This document shows, piece after piece, positions 1-8,352 of a stretch of 64,000 nt of DNA (within the stretch, counting starts at the first letter, position 1; the number at the start of each line of letters is the position of its first letter). Under the pieces are notes generated by a model, which saw only the letters and a program-made list of their open reading frames with translations, had not been told where the DNA came from and did no database searches. Source of the stretch: an uncultured Sulfuricurvum sp. Its GTDB lineage: Bacteria > Campylobacterota > Campylobacteria > Campylobacterales > Sulfurimonadaceae. Location of the stretch: contig CAIMUF010000004.1 of NCBI GenBank assembly GCA_903844635.1, forward strand, positions 1-64,000. Direction: 5' to 3'. A program made the translations under genes and the position numbers.

Positions 1-180
1 CCGAGTCATATCCACTTCTTTTGGAAACCACGTGTTGTTGAGCATCATTTCCCAAAGGTTATACGCCCATTGGTATTTGATGTTGTTAAGCTCAAAGATT
101 CCCGTTGGATTGCCGCCAAAAATCCGCCGATCATTCACGTGTTCGTTTGAAGATGGGTTGTAGATTTTTTTGCGTTTCAT
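1..180 (-). CDS. nrdB: Ribonucleoside-diphosphate reductase small (beta) subunit, N-terminal part
   Basis: The reading frame is open from the ATG at 180 to the window edge, giving the first 60 residues. It is not in the ORF track. The N-terminus contains [20 protein letters not shown] and then [10 protein letters not shown], which is typical of class I ribonucleotide reductase R2 subunits. R2 houses the di-iron/tyrosyl radical cofactor that the alpha subunit uses to make deoxyribonucleotides; the iron ligands lie beyond the window. AAAAAGGA sits 7-8 bases before the ATG. Identification rests on motif recognition of a fragment. Confidence 0.85.
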   Translation of the reverse strand, partial: MKRKKIYNPSSNEHVNDRRIFGGNPTGIFELNNIKYQWAYNLWEMMLNNTWFPKEVDMTR

Positions 181-199
181 AATGAATCCTTTTTGCGGT

Positions 200-481
200 T
201 TACCAAGGACCTTGGAACCTTGTTATTTTAATGGGAAGTTTTGCGGGATGTTTGGTCGATCGTCCTTGGACTCTTGCTCTCCATCGTTTAAAAGATGAAG
301 GCGTTTGGTGTGATTTCATCCATCTTTTAACCTGATTTTCACTCAAACCAAACTCACGTTCTATCGCTTCAAAGGGGGTGCGGTCCTGCCATGCCATTTC
401 GATGAGTCTATCCATGGTATCACTGCTTTTTTCGATTTTAACACCCGAGACATCATAAATTTTTAGTTCTTCAAACGTCAT
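200..481 (-). CDS. DUF2805 / TIGR03643 family protein
   Basis: This 93-residue protein carries the family signature: a helix-turn-helix-like stretch ([20 protein letters not shown], then [13 protein letters not shown], residues about 24-55) followed by the basic tail [18 protein letters not shown]. The family has no established biochemical role that I know of; the HTH-like layout and basic tail suggest nucleic-acid binding, which is inference. It lies 19 bases upstream of nrdB on the same strand, so the two are probably co-transcribed. Its ribosome binding site is weak (AAAAGAATAAAACC before ATG). Confidence 0.75.
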   Translation of the reverse strand: MTFEELKIYDVSGVKIEKSSDTMDRLIEMAWQDRTPFEAIEREFGLSENQVKRWMKSHQTPSSFKRWRARVQGRSTKHPAKLPIKITRFQGPW

Positions 482-552
482 GGTTTTATTCTTTTAATCT
501 AAATTGGCGTAGGCCAATAAGCAATACTTAAAGCCGTCGTACCTACGCTGAT

Positions 553-558
553 ATTATA
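553..558 (-). promoter_or_regulatory. Candidate -10 box upstream of the DUF2805-nrdB pair
   Basis: On the minus strand the 106-bp gap between the flavin reductase stop and the DUF2805 start contains a perfect TATAAT about 72 bases before the start codon. No convincing -35 is visible at 17 bases, which is common for Campylobacterota vegetative promoters. The element lies within a set of short inverted repeats (503-569). Confidence 0.35.
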
Positions 559-587
559 GGAAAACGGCTCTGTAGTTCGTAGAGTAT

Positions 588-1088
588 TTATGTCATTTTG
601 ATTTGAGAGATGGGTGTTGTTGTGCAGTACTGCCCACGCCCAAGGAAGAGAACAGGGATTGGAATTCTATTTTCTTGGGTGAGTGTGCTGGTGACATCGG
701 CGATAAAAAGAGTATGATCTCCGTTTTGATACGTATCGATAATGGTGCATTCGTATACAAAATCCGAATCGTCTAAAATTAAATTGCCATTATGATCATT
801 AGCAGAGGAAACAAGATTGCAAAACGTGAGCTTATCCACGCTGTCTCCATGAACTCTTCCTGCTTTATCGATGGTTTCATGATACGAAAAAGGTAAAAAG
901 TTCAGAGTAAAACTGCCATGTTCTTTGAGCATATTGTAGGTGATATTCTCATCACGTACCGCGATAGCATAACGAAACGGCTCACGGCTAATGGGCATGT
1001 GCCATGAGAGCGGCATGAGATTTTTTTGGCAACATAAGATCGCTGTAGAGCGAGGTTGTGCAGGTATGGTTGGCTGTTTGATGAGCAT
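588..1088 (-). CDS. Flavin reductase-like (FMN-binding split-barrel) protein
   Basis: This 166-residue protein resembles flavin reductase-like domain proteins: PLSWHMPISREPFRYAIAV near residues 26-45 is the typical flavin-contacting strand-loop, followed by SFTLNFLPFSYHETIDKAGR. Such proteins reduce FMN/FAD with NAD(P)H or act as flavin-dependent oxidoreductases; the substrate cannot be told from sequence. AAGGATATTCA precedes the ATG. It lies 18 bases downstream of the lipocalin lipoprotein gene on the same strand, so it may be the last gene of the lipid-modification operon and could supply reduced flavin to its FAD enzyme. That link is inference. Confidence 0.75.
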   Translation of the reverse strand: MLIKQPTIPAQPRSTAILCCQKNLMPLSWHMPISREPFRYAIAVRDENITYNMLKEHGSFTLNFLPFSYHETIDKAGRVHGDSVDKLTFCNLVSSANDHNGNLILDDSDFVYECTIIDTYQNGDHTLFIADVTSTLTQENRIPIPVLFLGRGQYCTTTPISQIKMT

Positions 1089-1106
1089 TGAATATCCTTA
1101 AAATGT

Positions 1107-1625
1107 TTAGGGCTGCTGTGTCGTCCAATAGAGCTTACTGGCATCGTATCCAAGAGCTGGCAAACGGTTAAGAATCGATTTTTTATCCGCATCACTGAGA
1201 ACTTTTGTTCTGCTGAGTATCCAAAGATATTTACGGCTAGGATCGCCTACTACGCTGTATTGATAGTTATCTCCCAGCATCAACACCCAATAATCTCCAT
1301 AAAAAGGACGAAAAAAGCTCACTTCGAGTTTGCTGTTATTGCTGTCTTTGAGTGTGTAGGCTCGACCTGTGGCTTCACCGCTTTGGACACCGTTGGTATC
1401 AAAGCATCGGTTGGTAACGGCTATATAGTCCTCTTTACCTTCATATTGGGCAGTTGCTCCTGCGCATCCTGTTTCAAAACGGTTTTCATAACGGGCGATT
1501 TCGATCCATTTTCCGCTATAGCGTGCTAGATCAACGTGTTCGACGGTGGCAAGAGGAGCGGATGGAGTTTTAGAGCATCCGCTTATAAAAATCAACATCG
1601 TGAGGGCTAAATAAACTATTTTCAT
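1107..1625 (-). CDS. Bacterial lipocalin, outer-membrane lipoprotein type (Blc-like)
   Basis: The 172-residue product starts with a lipoprotein signal peptide ending FISGC, so it should be lipidated at Cys17. The lipocalin signature follows: YSGKWIEIARYENRFETGC near residues 36-54, VTNRCFD in the middle and YLWILSRTKVL near the C-terminus. Bacterial lipocalins bind fatty acids or lysophospholipids in a beta-barrel. The lipobox residue after Cys is Ser, which favours outer-membrane sorting. The start overlaps the DUF3833 stop by 4 bases. The operon also contains a second lipocalin (5359-5874) lacking a lipobox. Confidence 0.88.
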   Translation of the reverse strand: MKIVYLALTMLIFISGCSKTPSAPLATVEHVDLARYSGKWIEIARYENRFETGCAGATAQYEGKEDYIAVTNRCFDTNGVQSGEATGRAYTLKDSNNSKLEVSFFRPFYGDYWVLMLGDNYQYSVVGDPSRKYLWILSRTKVLSDADKKSILNRLPALGYDASKLYWTTQQP

Positions 1626-2158
1626 TGTTTGTCCTTTATAATTGTAATGACGAGTTCTCCCACTTCGATCCCGAACTTTTTCATTTTCGAATGGTTTAAA
1701 ATAATACCGTCGCTTTGTAAATGAAGCCAGTCTTGTACATCAATGTCGATGGTGCTCTTGCCATAAGGAACTTTCATGGTGTAATCCAACATGACAGTAT
1801 TGCCGTTTGCAATCATGGATGCGTTACCGACAATGTCTCCTGCCGTGGCTATAAACTTTTTCTCTCCATTGGGAGTGAGTGTCCATGTACGGTGAAGTTT
1901 TTCACCGTCGTTGTAGATGAAATGTTCATCCAGCGTTCCGACACCGTTTTTATTCCAGCTTCCTACAAGATCACCTTTGAAAGTACGAACAATTTTACCG
2001 TTACGGTCTTTTACCATTCCATATGCCCGAAGTGGTCCATTAAAATAGCTTTGAGGGACAAACTCCGGAGAGGTATTTTGAAAATCCTCGATTTGCATTG
2101 ACGAGCATCCTCCTAGAAAAGTACACAGTCCAAGAGTTAGAAAAGTTTTGAATGTCAT
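1622..2158 (-). CDS. DUF3833 family lipoprotein
   Basis: This 178-residue protein has a lipoprotein signal peptide (TLGLCTFLGGCSS, lipidation at about Cys18) and then a beta-rich domain that I recognise as DUF3833, with PQSYFNGPLRAYGMVKDRNG and later GEKLHRTWTLTPNG. DUF3833 proteins are uncharacterised but are regularly encoded beside CFA-synthase-like, DUF1365 and flavin amine-oxidase genes in Proteobacteria, as here. A periplasmic or outer-membrane lipid-binding role would fit the two neighbouring lipocalins, but that is inference. The ATG overlaps the upstream methyltransferase stop by 4 bases. Confidence 0.82.
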   Translation of the reverse strand: MTFKTFLTLGLCTFLGGCSSMQIEDFQNTSPEFVPQSYFNGPLRAYGMVKDRNGKIVRTFKGDLVGSWNKNGVGTLDEHFIYNDGEKLHRTWTLTPNGEKKFIATAGDIVGNASMIANGNTVMLDYTMKVPYGKSTIDIDVQDWLHLQSDGIILNHSKMKKFGIEVGELVITIIKDKQ

Positions 2159-3381
2159 GATGAGAGTCCTTGATTAAGATGAATGTTGCCGTCACGTGTA
2201 AAAACGACTTGAACGAGATTGATATTTCGAGTTAAAAATCCTGCTTCACAATAGGTGAGATACAACCGCCACATTCGAATGAAATACTCATCAAATCCCA
2301 GCTTTTTGACTTCCTCAAGTTTTTTATGAAAGTTTTCATTCCATAGCTTGAGTGTTTTGGCATAGTCCTCGGTGAACTCTTCCATGTGCAAGAGGTTCAA
2401 GCGTGTATGGCGAGAGGTTGTTTCCAGAAGTTTGGAAACACTTGGGAGGTGCCCGCCTGGGAAAATATATTTTTGAATAAAATCGGTACCTCGGCAATAC
2501 GCATCGTAGCGTTGATCGGGGATTGTAATGATTTGCATCGCAATAACACCGCTTGGGGCAAGCAAAGATTCGCATTTTTTAAAAAATACATCGAAATACT
2601 CTCGCCCCACCGCTTCAAACATTTCGACCGCAATAATGGCATCATATTCGCCTTGCGCGTCGCGATAGTCTTGGAGCAGTATATCGATAGAGTCTTCAAC
2701 ACCATGTGTTTTGAAGCGCTCTTGTGAGAGTTTGAGCTGCTCATTGGAGAGGGTTAGTGTGGTGACTTTGGCATCGTATTCACGTGCGAGATGGGTCGCC
2801 ATTGATCCCCATCCTGAACCGATTTCCAGTACTTTTGCATTGGGTTTTAGGCGAAGTTTTTGCGCTAACAGATCGATTTTTCGTTTTTGTGCTTCATGAA
2901 GCGTTTCGTCTGATGAGGCAAAAACGGCAGAAGAATACATCATTGTTTCATCTAAAAAAAGTTTGAAAAAATCATTCGAAAGATCATAATGTTCTGAAAT
3001 ATTTTTACGTGAACGGGTTTTGGAATTTTTGCGCATCCAATGGCGTGCTCGGTTAAACTGTGGGAGGAGATTGTACAGCGACAGTTTTTTCTCATGTTCG
3101 CTGAGGGCTTCGAGTTGTTTGGCGTTGTGCAAGGCTAGGGTGATAAGTGAGGTTAAATCCTCACATTCAAAATCACCGTCCATGTAGCTCTCCGCAAATC
3201 CGATATCGCCATACAATGCCAGACGCTTAAAAAAGACACTGCGTTTGAGGGTAATACTGGCGTGTGGAGCCAATCCGTTTCCGTAGATTTTATGGGTTCC
3301 ATCAGGATACGTGACACTTAGATCGCCGCAAGTGAGTTTTTGCAAATAACGATGGCCCATACGATTGTAAAACCCTTTCAT
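2155..3381 (-). CDS. cfa: Cyclopropane-fatty-acyl-phospholipid synthase-like methyltransferase
   Basis: A 408-residue SAM-dependent methyltransferase of the CFA synthase family. The SAM motif is VLEIGSGWGSMA, preceded by SEHYDLSNDFFKLFLD and followed by AVEMFEAVGREYF, all typical of the family. These enzymes transfer a methylene or methyl group to the double bond of unsaturated acyl chains in membrane phospholipids. I moved the start from 3510 in the ORF track to the ATG at 3381 (MKGFYNRMGH), because it makes an ATGA overlap with the DUF1365 stop and avoids a 130-base overlap. In this gene setting it could be a CFA paralogue making methylated or furan-type acyl chains rather than cyclopropanes. 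Confidence 0.9.
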   Translation of the reverse strand: MKGFYNRMGHRYLQKLTCGDLSVTYPDGTHKIYGNGLAPHASITLKRSVFFKRLALYGDIGFAESYMDGDFECEDLTSLITLALHNAKQLEALSEHEKKLSLYNLLPQFNRARHWMRKNSKTRSRKNISEHYDLSNDFFKLFLDETMMYSSAVFASSDETLHEAQKRKIDLLAQKLRLKPNAKVLEIGSGWGSMATHLAREYDAKVTTLTLSNEQLKLSQERFKTHGVEDSIDILLQDYRDAQGEYDAIIAVEMFEAVGREYFDVFFKKCESLLAPSGVIAMQIITIPDQRYDAYCRGTDFIQKYIFPGGHLPSVSKLLETTSRHTRLNLLHMEEFTEDYAKTLKLWNENFHKKLEEVKKLGFDEYFIRMWRLYLTYCEAGFLTRNINLVQVVFTRDGNIHLNQGLSS

Positions 3382-4130
3382 AGAATTTCCTTGTGTATTT
3401 GATCTTGTGTTCTTGGTTTGTACCATGTGAGACCTCCTTTGAGTTTGAGTTTTAGGGTTTGCCAAAGCGTGCGTGTGACGACAAACAACGTTAAAAATGT
3501 GTGCGCACACAACAGCGAGCGAATGGATGCCGTGGTAAACACTTTGGCTGAGCCACTAAACTGAGCCAGCAAAAGGAGAGCATTATCGAGGTGCAGTTCA
3601 ACCGCGAGTCCAAAATGTTCTGAAGTGTATTCAATGACAAAACGGTAGTCGCCCTCATAACCCATAAAAGGTGAAACGTACATTGACTTGGGAGCAAAAC
3701 CGATGTAGCGACCTTTTTCGTCTTTTTCTAGAGTCATTGGATACAAAACGCGGCCGCCGTTATAGTTGTGCACCTCTGCGATTGCATGCGTGATACGATT
3801 CTCGCTATCTAGCAGCAGGAGCATACTGATGGGATTAAAGACAAAATTGAACATTCGAGGCAGGGTTAAAAAGCGCAATTGATACGGTTTCTCCCATTCA
3901 AGAGCCTCGATAAGATCGGTGGTATTTTGCAAAAAATCATCCTGTACTCCGAAATGATCACGAGCGTTAAAGCTCATGATATTCATCCCATTGTGTTTAA
4001 ATAAGGAGGCATGAAGGGACTTTAAGTCATTTACATCGATGTCTAAAAAAAAGTAATCGTAAGTAAACTGATGCACTTTTGGAGCGAATCGTTTATGAAA
4101 TATTTCTCCTTCATAAAAATGGTGACTCAT
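3378..4130 (-). CDS. DUF1365 family protein
   Basis: This 250-residue protein matches DUF1365: it opens with EGEIFHKRFAPKVHQFTYD, has FLTLPRMFNFVFNPISM in the middle and AEVHNYNGGRVLYPM, followed by FAPKSMYVSPFM. The biochemical role is not established. The family is consistently found between a flavin amine-oxidase-like gene and a CFA-synthase-like gene, the arrangement seen here, so it probably acts on the same acyl-lipid substrate. A hydrophobic stretch near the C-terminus (SLLCAHTFLTLFVV) suggests membrane association. Start and stop both overlap neighbouring genes by 4 bases. Confidence 0.88.
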   Translation of the reverse strand: MSHHFYEGEIFHKRFAPKVHQFTYDYFFLDIDVNDLKSLHASLFKHNGMNIMSFNARDHFGVQDDFLQNTTDLIEALEWEKPYQLRFLTLPRMFNFVFNPISMLLLLDSENRITHAIAEVHNYNGGRVLYPMTLEKDEKGRYIGFAPKSMYVSPFMGYEGDYRFVIEYTSEHFGLAVELHLDNALLLLAQFSGSAKVFTTASIRSLLCAHTFLTLFVVTRTLWQTLKLKLKGGLTWYKPRTQDQIHKEIL

Positions 4131-5362
4131 AAGGGAGAACCTATGAGTTTCGCAATTTCATTGGCACTCCACAGACCATCTTCATGAAATCCGTAGCGCC
4201 AATACGCACCTGCATAATAGGTGTGATTGACCCCGCTGATCTCTTCACGCCGTTTTTGTGCATCGATGGCTTGGGTGTTGAATTGGGGATGTTCATACGT
4301 GATGGCTTCGATGACGTTTGAGAGGGTGGAGGTTTCGTTAAGAGAGACAAAATAGTCTTTTTTAGAGGTTATGTTTTGGAGACGGTTGAGCCAATACGAC
4401 AGAGTAACACTATCAGACTTCCCGTTGTTTTTATAATTCCATGCAGCATATATTTTTTTATCGGGATAAAGCGCTTGAGTATCATTATGCAGTACCGCGT
4501 CGTTAGCTTTGTACGAAAAAGCACTGAGTATATTTTTTTCATTTGCAGTTGGGCTTTCTAAAAGTGCTAATGCATCGGGTGCATGAAGCGCCATAATAAC
4601 GGCGTCATAGCTACTGGTACGACTGTTTTCGAAAATCAGCTCAACCCCAGTAGGGGTGCGGCGAATCGATGCGACATCCGAATTTACAATGATGTTCCCT
4701 GAAATATGGGGAATAATTTTCTCGACGTAGTTTTTTGAACCACCGCTGACCGTGAGCCATTGATGCTGAGTGCTGACTCCAAGCAAGCCATGATTTTTAA
4801 AAAATTGTAAAAAAGTTCGTGAAGGAAATGCTTCCATCTCGTTACTGGGTGTTGACCAAATAGCAGCCCCCATTGGCATAAGATAGCGCTGTTTGAAAAC
4901 ATCACTGAAAGACTGGAGATAATCACCCAGAGTTTTATCTAAATCCTTTGAATTTGACTCCACATCACGGTTTGCTTTCTTGTTGAAGCGGATAATGTCT
5001 AAAATCATTCGATAGTGGGAGAGTGAAAAAAGATTTTTCGTTTGGAAAAAAAGTCCTCCCAACGTTTGAGCATTGTACGCCACATCGCAAAAAGTATCCC
5101 AAAATCCAAAACTCATATCACTTTTTTCGATGTTGACATTCAAACGCTCGAAAAGTTTCGTAAGAAGCGGATACGTAGGATGGTTAAAAACCAAGAACCC
5201 AGTGTCAACGCCGAAAGTTCTATTTTCATCCGTGACCATCGTAGTACGGGCATGCCCTCCTAGACGATGCTCTTTTTCATACACATCGACCGTGTGTTGA
5301 GAGCTTAGTAAATAAGCACTGCCCAGTCCGCTAATGCCTGCGCCTATGATGGCTATTTTCAT
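4127..5362 (-). CDS. FAD-dependent amine-oxidase-like oxidoreductase
   Basis: The 411-residue protein starts with a Rossmann dinucleotide-binding motif (IAIIGAGISGLGSAYLL) followed by the E..LGGHART segment seen in FAD-dependent amine oxidases and phytoene-desaturase-like proteins, and ends with a GAYWRYGFHEDGLWSA segment where such proteins close the FAD site. It has no signal peptide, so it is cytoplasmic or peripheral at the inner membrane. In similar clusters this enzyme is thought to desaturate or oxidise a fatty acyl chain; that role is inferred from context. The gene overlaps lipocalin and DUF1365 by 4 bases on each side. Confidence 0.88.
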   Translation of the reverse strand: MKIAIIGAGISGLGSAYLLSSQHTVDVYEKEHRLGGHARTTMVTDENRTFGVDTGFLVFNHPTYPLLTKLFERLNVNIEKSDMSFGFWDTFCDVAYNAQTLGGLFFQTKNLFSLSHYRMILDIIRFNKKANRDVESNSKDLDKTLGDYLQSFSDVFKQRYLMPMGAAIWSTPSNEMEAFPSRTFLQFFKNHGLLGVSTQHQWLTVSGGSKNYVEKIIPHISGNIIVNSDVASIRRTPTGVELIFENSRTSSYDAVIMALHAPDALALLESPTANEKNILSAFSYKANDAVLHNDTQALYPDKKIYAAWNYKNNGKSDSVTLSYWLNRLQNITSKKDYFVSLNETSTLSNVIEAITYEHPQFNTQAIDAQKRREEISGVNHTYYAGAYWRYGFHEDGLWSANEIAKLIGSPL

Positions 5363-5874
5363 TGGTATCGTCCTTGTTTGTCTTGAGGTGTAAAAATAAG
5401 TCGTTTCGTGTCCATTGCATTGGTTAAAAGCGTTAGCACACGATCAAGTTTAGGTTTGGAAAGTATCGGTGTTCGGCTCATAATCCATACTTGCTGCATA
5501 TCTGGGTCTACAATGACTGCATGAGAATAACTCTCATCCAAATAAACAACATAGTAGTCACGACTGAAAACCCAAAAGTAGGTCATTTTCAGTTTGGAAA
5601 CATTATTGGGCAGTAATGCTGCTGCTATTCCTTTGTACGTGATCAAATCTCCACCGATAATGCGGTCAAAACATCGGTTGGTTACCTCGTATTGTTTGTC
5701 TTTGGTGAGAGTGTATTCGACCGTAGCTGCGACACAATTTTTTTCGAAATCGTTGTAAGTGCGAGCTACTTCAAACCACAATCCGCTAAATTTTTGAGGA
5801 TCGACATAGGAAACAGGGGGGAGAGTAGAAGCAGAGGTGAATAATGCTATCAATAACATAAAAAAGATTTTCAT
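5359..5874 (-). CDS. Lipocalin family protein, secreted non-lipidated type
   Basis: A 171-residue lipocalin with FSGLWFEVARTYNDFEKNC near residues 29-47, VTNRCFDR, and QQVWIMSRTPIL near the C-terminus. It has a signal peptide (MKIFFMLLIALFTSAST) but no cysteine at a lipobox position, unlike the lipocalin at 1107-1625. It is therefore predicted to be soluble in the periplasm. AGGAGAG precedes the ATG. It begins the most tightly coupled part of the operon and overlaps the FAD oxidoreductase gene by 4 bases. The pairing of a soluble and an anchored lipocalin suggests carriage of a lipid across the periplasm (inference). Confidence 0.87.
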   Translation of the reverse strand: MKIFFMLLIALFTSASTLPPVSYVDPQKFSGLWFEVARTYNDFEKNCVAATVEYTLTKDKQYEVTNRCFDRIIGGDLITYKGIAAALLPNNVSKLKMTYFWVFSRDYYVVYLDESYSHAVIVDPDMQQVWIMSRTPILSKPKLDRVLTLLTNAMDTKRLIFTPQDKQGRYQ

Positions 5875-5948
5875 TTTAACTCTCCTAAAAATTATAAATT
5901 CAAATCTTATTTTAAAGAGATAAATCTATTTTTCGTAGAGTTTTTTTG

Positions 5949-7178
5949 TCACTTGATTTCGTTATACCGCCATAAAACGATCATACTGAGTATTTTAAAA
6001 AAAATGGGTGCTAATGCGTACAGGCTTATTAAGGCGATGAGCGATTTAGCAGAAGGGGAAGCAGGGCTGAAATCAAACCAGCCTAAAATACTAAACGAAA
6101 TTCCTACCCCAAGTGCAAGAGAGAGTTTCGTACCCATTCCCCAAAGACCAAATAAGACTCCGGAGAGATGTTCTCCCTGCCTTGCAAACCGCTGGGCGAG
6201 GTCGGCTTGCAAAGAGGAAGAAAGAACCAAATCCGCTCCCAAACTAAATCCAGAAAATGCAACGATAAGAATAAACCAACTGCTGTCACCTTCGCCCAAA
6301 AAGGGGACGAAAGAAAAAGCAACGCAGGCCAGTGCCATCGATGCTATCCAACTGTTTTTTTTACTCATACGTCGCGATAGCGCATTCCAAAAAGGCAAGG
6401 CCGCAATACCTGCAGAAAAATACAGCAGTAAAAATAAGCCGCTTTTTTCGGGAACTTTGAGGATGTGAGAGACATAATATAAAAAAAGTGTTGAGGGTAC
6501 AGCGTTCGCCAGTGCGTTTAAAAAATAGGCGATAACCAAGTTTGAACCGTTACTTTGGAAAACAATTTTTATCCCCTCTCTAAAAGGAGTGGTGTGAACA
6601 GGAAGTTTAGAATTTGGAACCCCCCAGAGAATCAGCATAAGGGCTATGGGCAGGCTTATGAGCAGTACAACATAAAGTGATTCGAGTGTTTTACCATTTT
6701 GGTCTGAAATACCAAGGGTGTATGGGATGACGAGTGATGCCATCATGCCTAAAATAGCGAGTATTTCGCGCCATGAGGAGAGCAGCGTTTTTTCGTGATA
6801 GTCGGTAGTGATTTCGCTACTTAAAGCCATATACGGGACACTGATCAAACTCCATGAGATGTATACCATCATGGAAAAAACAAAGAGCCAAAGTGCGGGA
6901 TGTGAGGCAGGGTGTATAAGGGCATAATATCCTATTAAAAGGGTGAGAGAACCAACAACCATAAAAGGCTTGCGTTTTCCAAGGCGGTCACTGTAATGAC
7001 CGATAATAGGATCAAAGAGCATATCAATACTTCGTGCAAGCAGTAAAATAATCCCAACCGTAGTGACATCAACACCGACATCCGACGCGTAAAACGTAGG
7101 GAGATACATAAAAAGCGGTATACCAACCACCGAGAGAGCAAACCCAAGTGCTCCATAAGAGGGATAAACCACTTTCAT
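5949..7178 (-). CDS. MFS_2 / GPH-like membrane transporter
   Basis: This 409-residue protein has about 12 hydrophobic segments and the MFS_2 loop signature between TM2 and TM3 (DMLFDPIIGHYSDRLGKRKP). The MelB/GPH branch includes sugar-cation symporters and lipid transporters such as LplT-like and Mfsd2-like proteins. The substrate is unknown, but the gene shares a TGATG stop/start overlap with the NTF2-like gene and lies within the lipid-modification operon, so a lipid or lipid precursor is more likely than a sugar (inference). A 74-bp gap separates it from the downstream lipocalin gene. Confidence 0.82.
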   Translation of the reverse strand: MKVVYPSYGALGFALSVVGIPLFMYLPTFYASDVGVDVTTVGIILLLARSIDMLFDPIIGHYSDRLGKRKPFMVVGSLTLLIGYYALIHPASHPALWLFVFSMMVYISWSLISVPYMALSSEITTDYHEKTLLSSWREILAILGMMASLVIPYTLGISDQNGKTLESLYVVLLISLPIALMLILWGVPNSKLPVHTTPFREGIKIVFQSNGSNLVIAYFLNALANAVPSTLFLYYVSHILKVPEKSGLFLLLYFSAGIAALPFWNALSRRMSKKNSWIASMALACVAFSFVPFLGEGDSSWFILIVAFSGFSLGADLVLSSSLQADLAQRFARQGEHLSGVLFGLWGMGTKLSLALGVGISFSILGWFDFSPASPSAKSLIALISLYALAPIFFKILSMIVLWRYNEIK

Positions 7179-7600
7179 CAGAGTGCTTTTATCTTATTTT
7201 TGAGCAAGCGTAAAATCCAGCCAAGCAGAGGTATCTTTTCATATACGTTGGCAGCGGCATCCCAGTAATCGATATGAGAGAGAACAAGACCTTTTTCATC
7301 AAACAAAACATGACTGAGCCCTTTAATGCATTCTTGCGGACTATTAGGGCTACGAGAATAGAGAAACTTCCAGCGAATGTAGCCGCTTTTATGGTTGCCC
7401 ATCGATTCTAGGATGATAAATTTAGGAGCATAAAGCGTTGCATACATGTGCCGAAAAACCGTGATGATCGCCTCTGTGCCGTAAACTTTTTGAAATGGAT
7501 CTTCAAAAAGAGCATTGGGTGCAAAAGCATCGTTAAATTCTTTATCTTTGAAATCGGGTTTCAGTGTCGCGAAAAATTCACTGTAGAGTTCGATCATCAC
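7178..7600 (-). CDS. NTF2-like (SnoaL-type) family protein
   Basis: A 140-residue protein with the NTF2/SnoaL cone-shaped fold pattern: FNDAFAPNALFEDPFQKV near the N-terminus, a central helix, and GLVLSHIDYWDAAANVYEKI near the C-terminus. Members are isomerases, cyclases or binding proteins for hydrophobic ligands; catalytic residues cannot be assigned confidently here. It overlaps the SDR gene by 4 bases and the MFS gene by 1 base. A role in processing the small lipid product or precursor of this operon is inferred only from context. Confidence 0.75.
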   Translation of the reverse strand: MMIELYSEFFATLKPDFKDKEFNDAFAPNALFEDPFQKVYGTEAIITVFRHMYATLYAPKFIILESMGNHKSGYIRWKFLYSRSPNSPQECIKGLSHVLFDEKGLVLSHIDYWDAAANVYEKIPLLGWILRLLKNKIKAL

Positions 7601-8352
7601 AGAGCCTTTTGGGTCAATCGAAGGGATAAAGAGTAGGGGAAAAATCGAATCAGCGATAAAACAAAGGTCAAGAATTTCGGAAATCGAATCTCAAAATCGG
7701 TGGTTTTCTCCAGAGCATCGGCAATCGTTTTGGCAGCTTGTGAGGGTTCCATAAGCTGAGGCATGTCGAACGTATTTTTTTGTGTCAATCTTGTTTTCAC
7801 AAAGCCGTGATTGATGATGCGGACATTTATTCCATGGGATTTGAGTTCAGGTGCAATGGATTGGGCGAGATTAACCAGTGCTGCTTTTGGTGCACTGTAC
7901 GCGCTCGCGTAAGGAAGACCGAAATACGAAGAAAGACTGGAATTCCAAACCCACTCTCCGTATCCTTGACTGACAAAATACGGTGAGAGTGGAATCATAA
8001 TACGTACCGCACCCATGTAATTGGTTTGCATCATCGTTTGAAATTTTGTCTCATTCCATTCATTCACTTTCATAACATCGTAGCTTCCTGCATTGTAAAC
8101 CCAGCGGTCTAAATATCCAAACGCTTCCCATGCTTGTTGGGTGATATGTGCAAAATCCCCCTCTATGGATACATCTAAATCCAGCAGCACCAAGCGATCG
8201 AAATAGGCATTTTTTAATTCATTCAGCTGAGAAGAACTTTGCGCATTTCGTGAACTGGCAACAACGTTATGCCCATCTTCCAGCCACCGTTTCAACAGTT
8301 CCAACCCGATTCCGCTGCTAGCTCCTACGAGCCAAATATTTAAAGTTTTCAT
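7597..8352 (-). CDS. Short-chain dehydrogenase/reductase
   Basis: A 251-residue classical SDR. It has the NAD(P)-binding glycine motif GASSGIG at about residues 10-16, an arginine after strand 2 (SSRN) suggesting NADPH preference, NAG at the end of strand 4 (VYNAGSYD), a catalytic Ser in WNSSLSS and YSAPK as the Tyr-x3-Lys pair. It presumably reduces a carbonyl or oxidises a hydroxyl group in the pathway encoded here. Its start overlaps the glutathione peroxidase stop (TAATG) and its end overlaps the NTF2-like gene by 4 bases. Confidence 0.88.
   Translation of the reverse strand: MKTLNIWLVGASSGIGLELLKRWLEDGHNVVASSRNAQSSSQLNELKNAYFDRLVLLDLDVSIEGDFAHITQQAWEAFGYLDRWVYNAGSYDVMKVNEWNETKFQTMMQTNYMGAVRIMIPLSPYFVSQGYGEWVWNSSLSSYFGLPYASAYSAPKAALVNLAQSIAPELKSHGINVRIINHGFVKTRLTQKNTFDMPQLMEPSQAAKTIADALEKTTDFEIRFPKFLTFVLSLIRFFPYSLSLRLTQKAL

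Noticed and set aside
902-1195. 97-aa minus-strand ORF in another frame over the flavin reductase and lipocalin genes
   Set aside because: It spans two real genes in an alternative frame and has no recognisable domain.
3382-3510. N-terminal extension of the CFA-synthase-like ORF to 3510
   Set aside because: It would overlap DUF1365 by 133 bases and has no family-like sequence; the ATG at 3381 makes the usual ATGA overlap.
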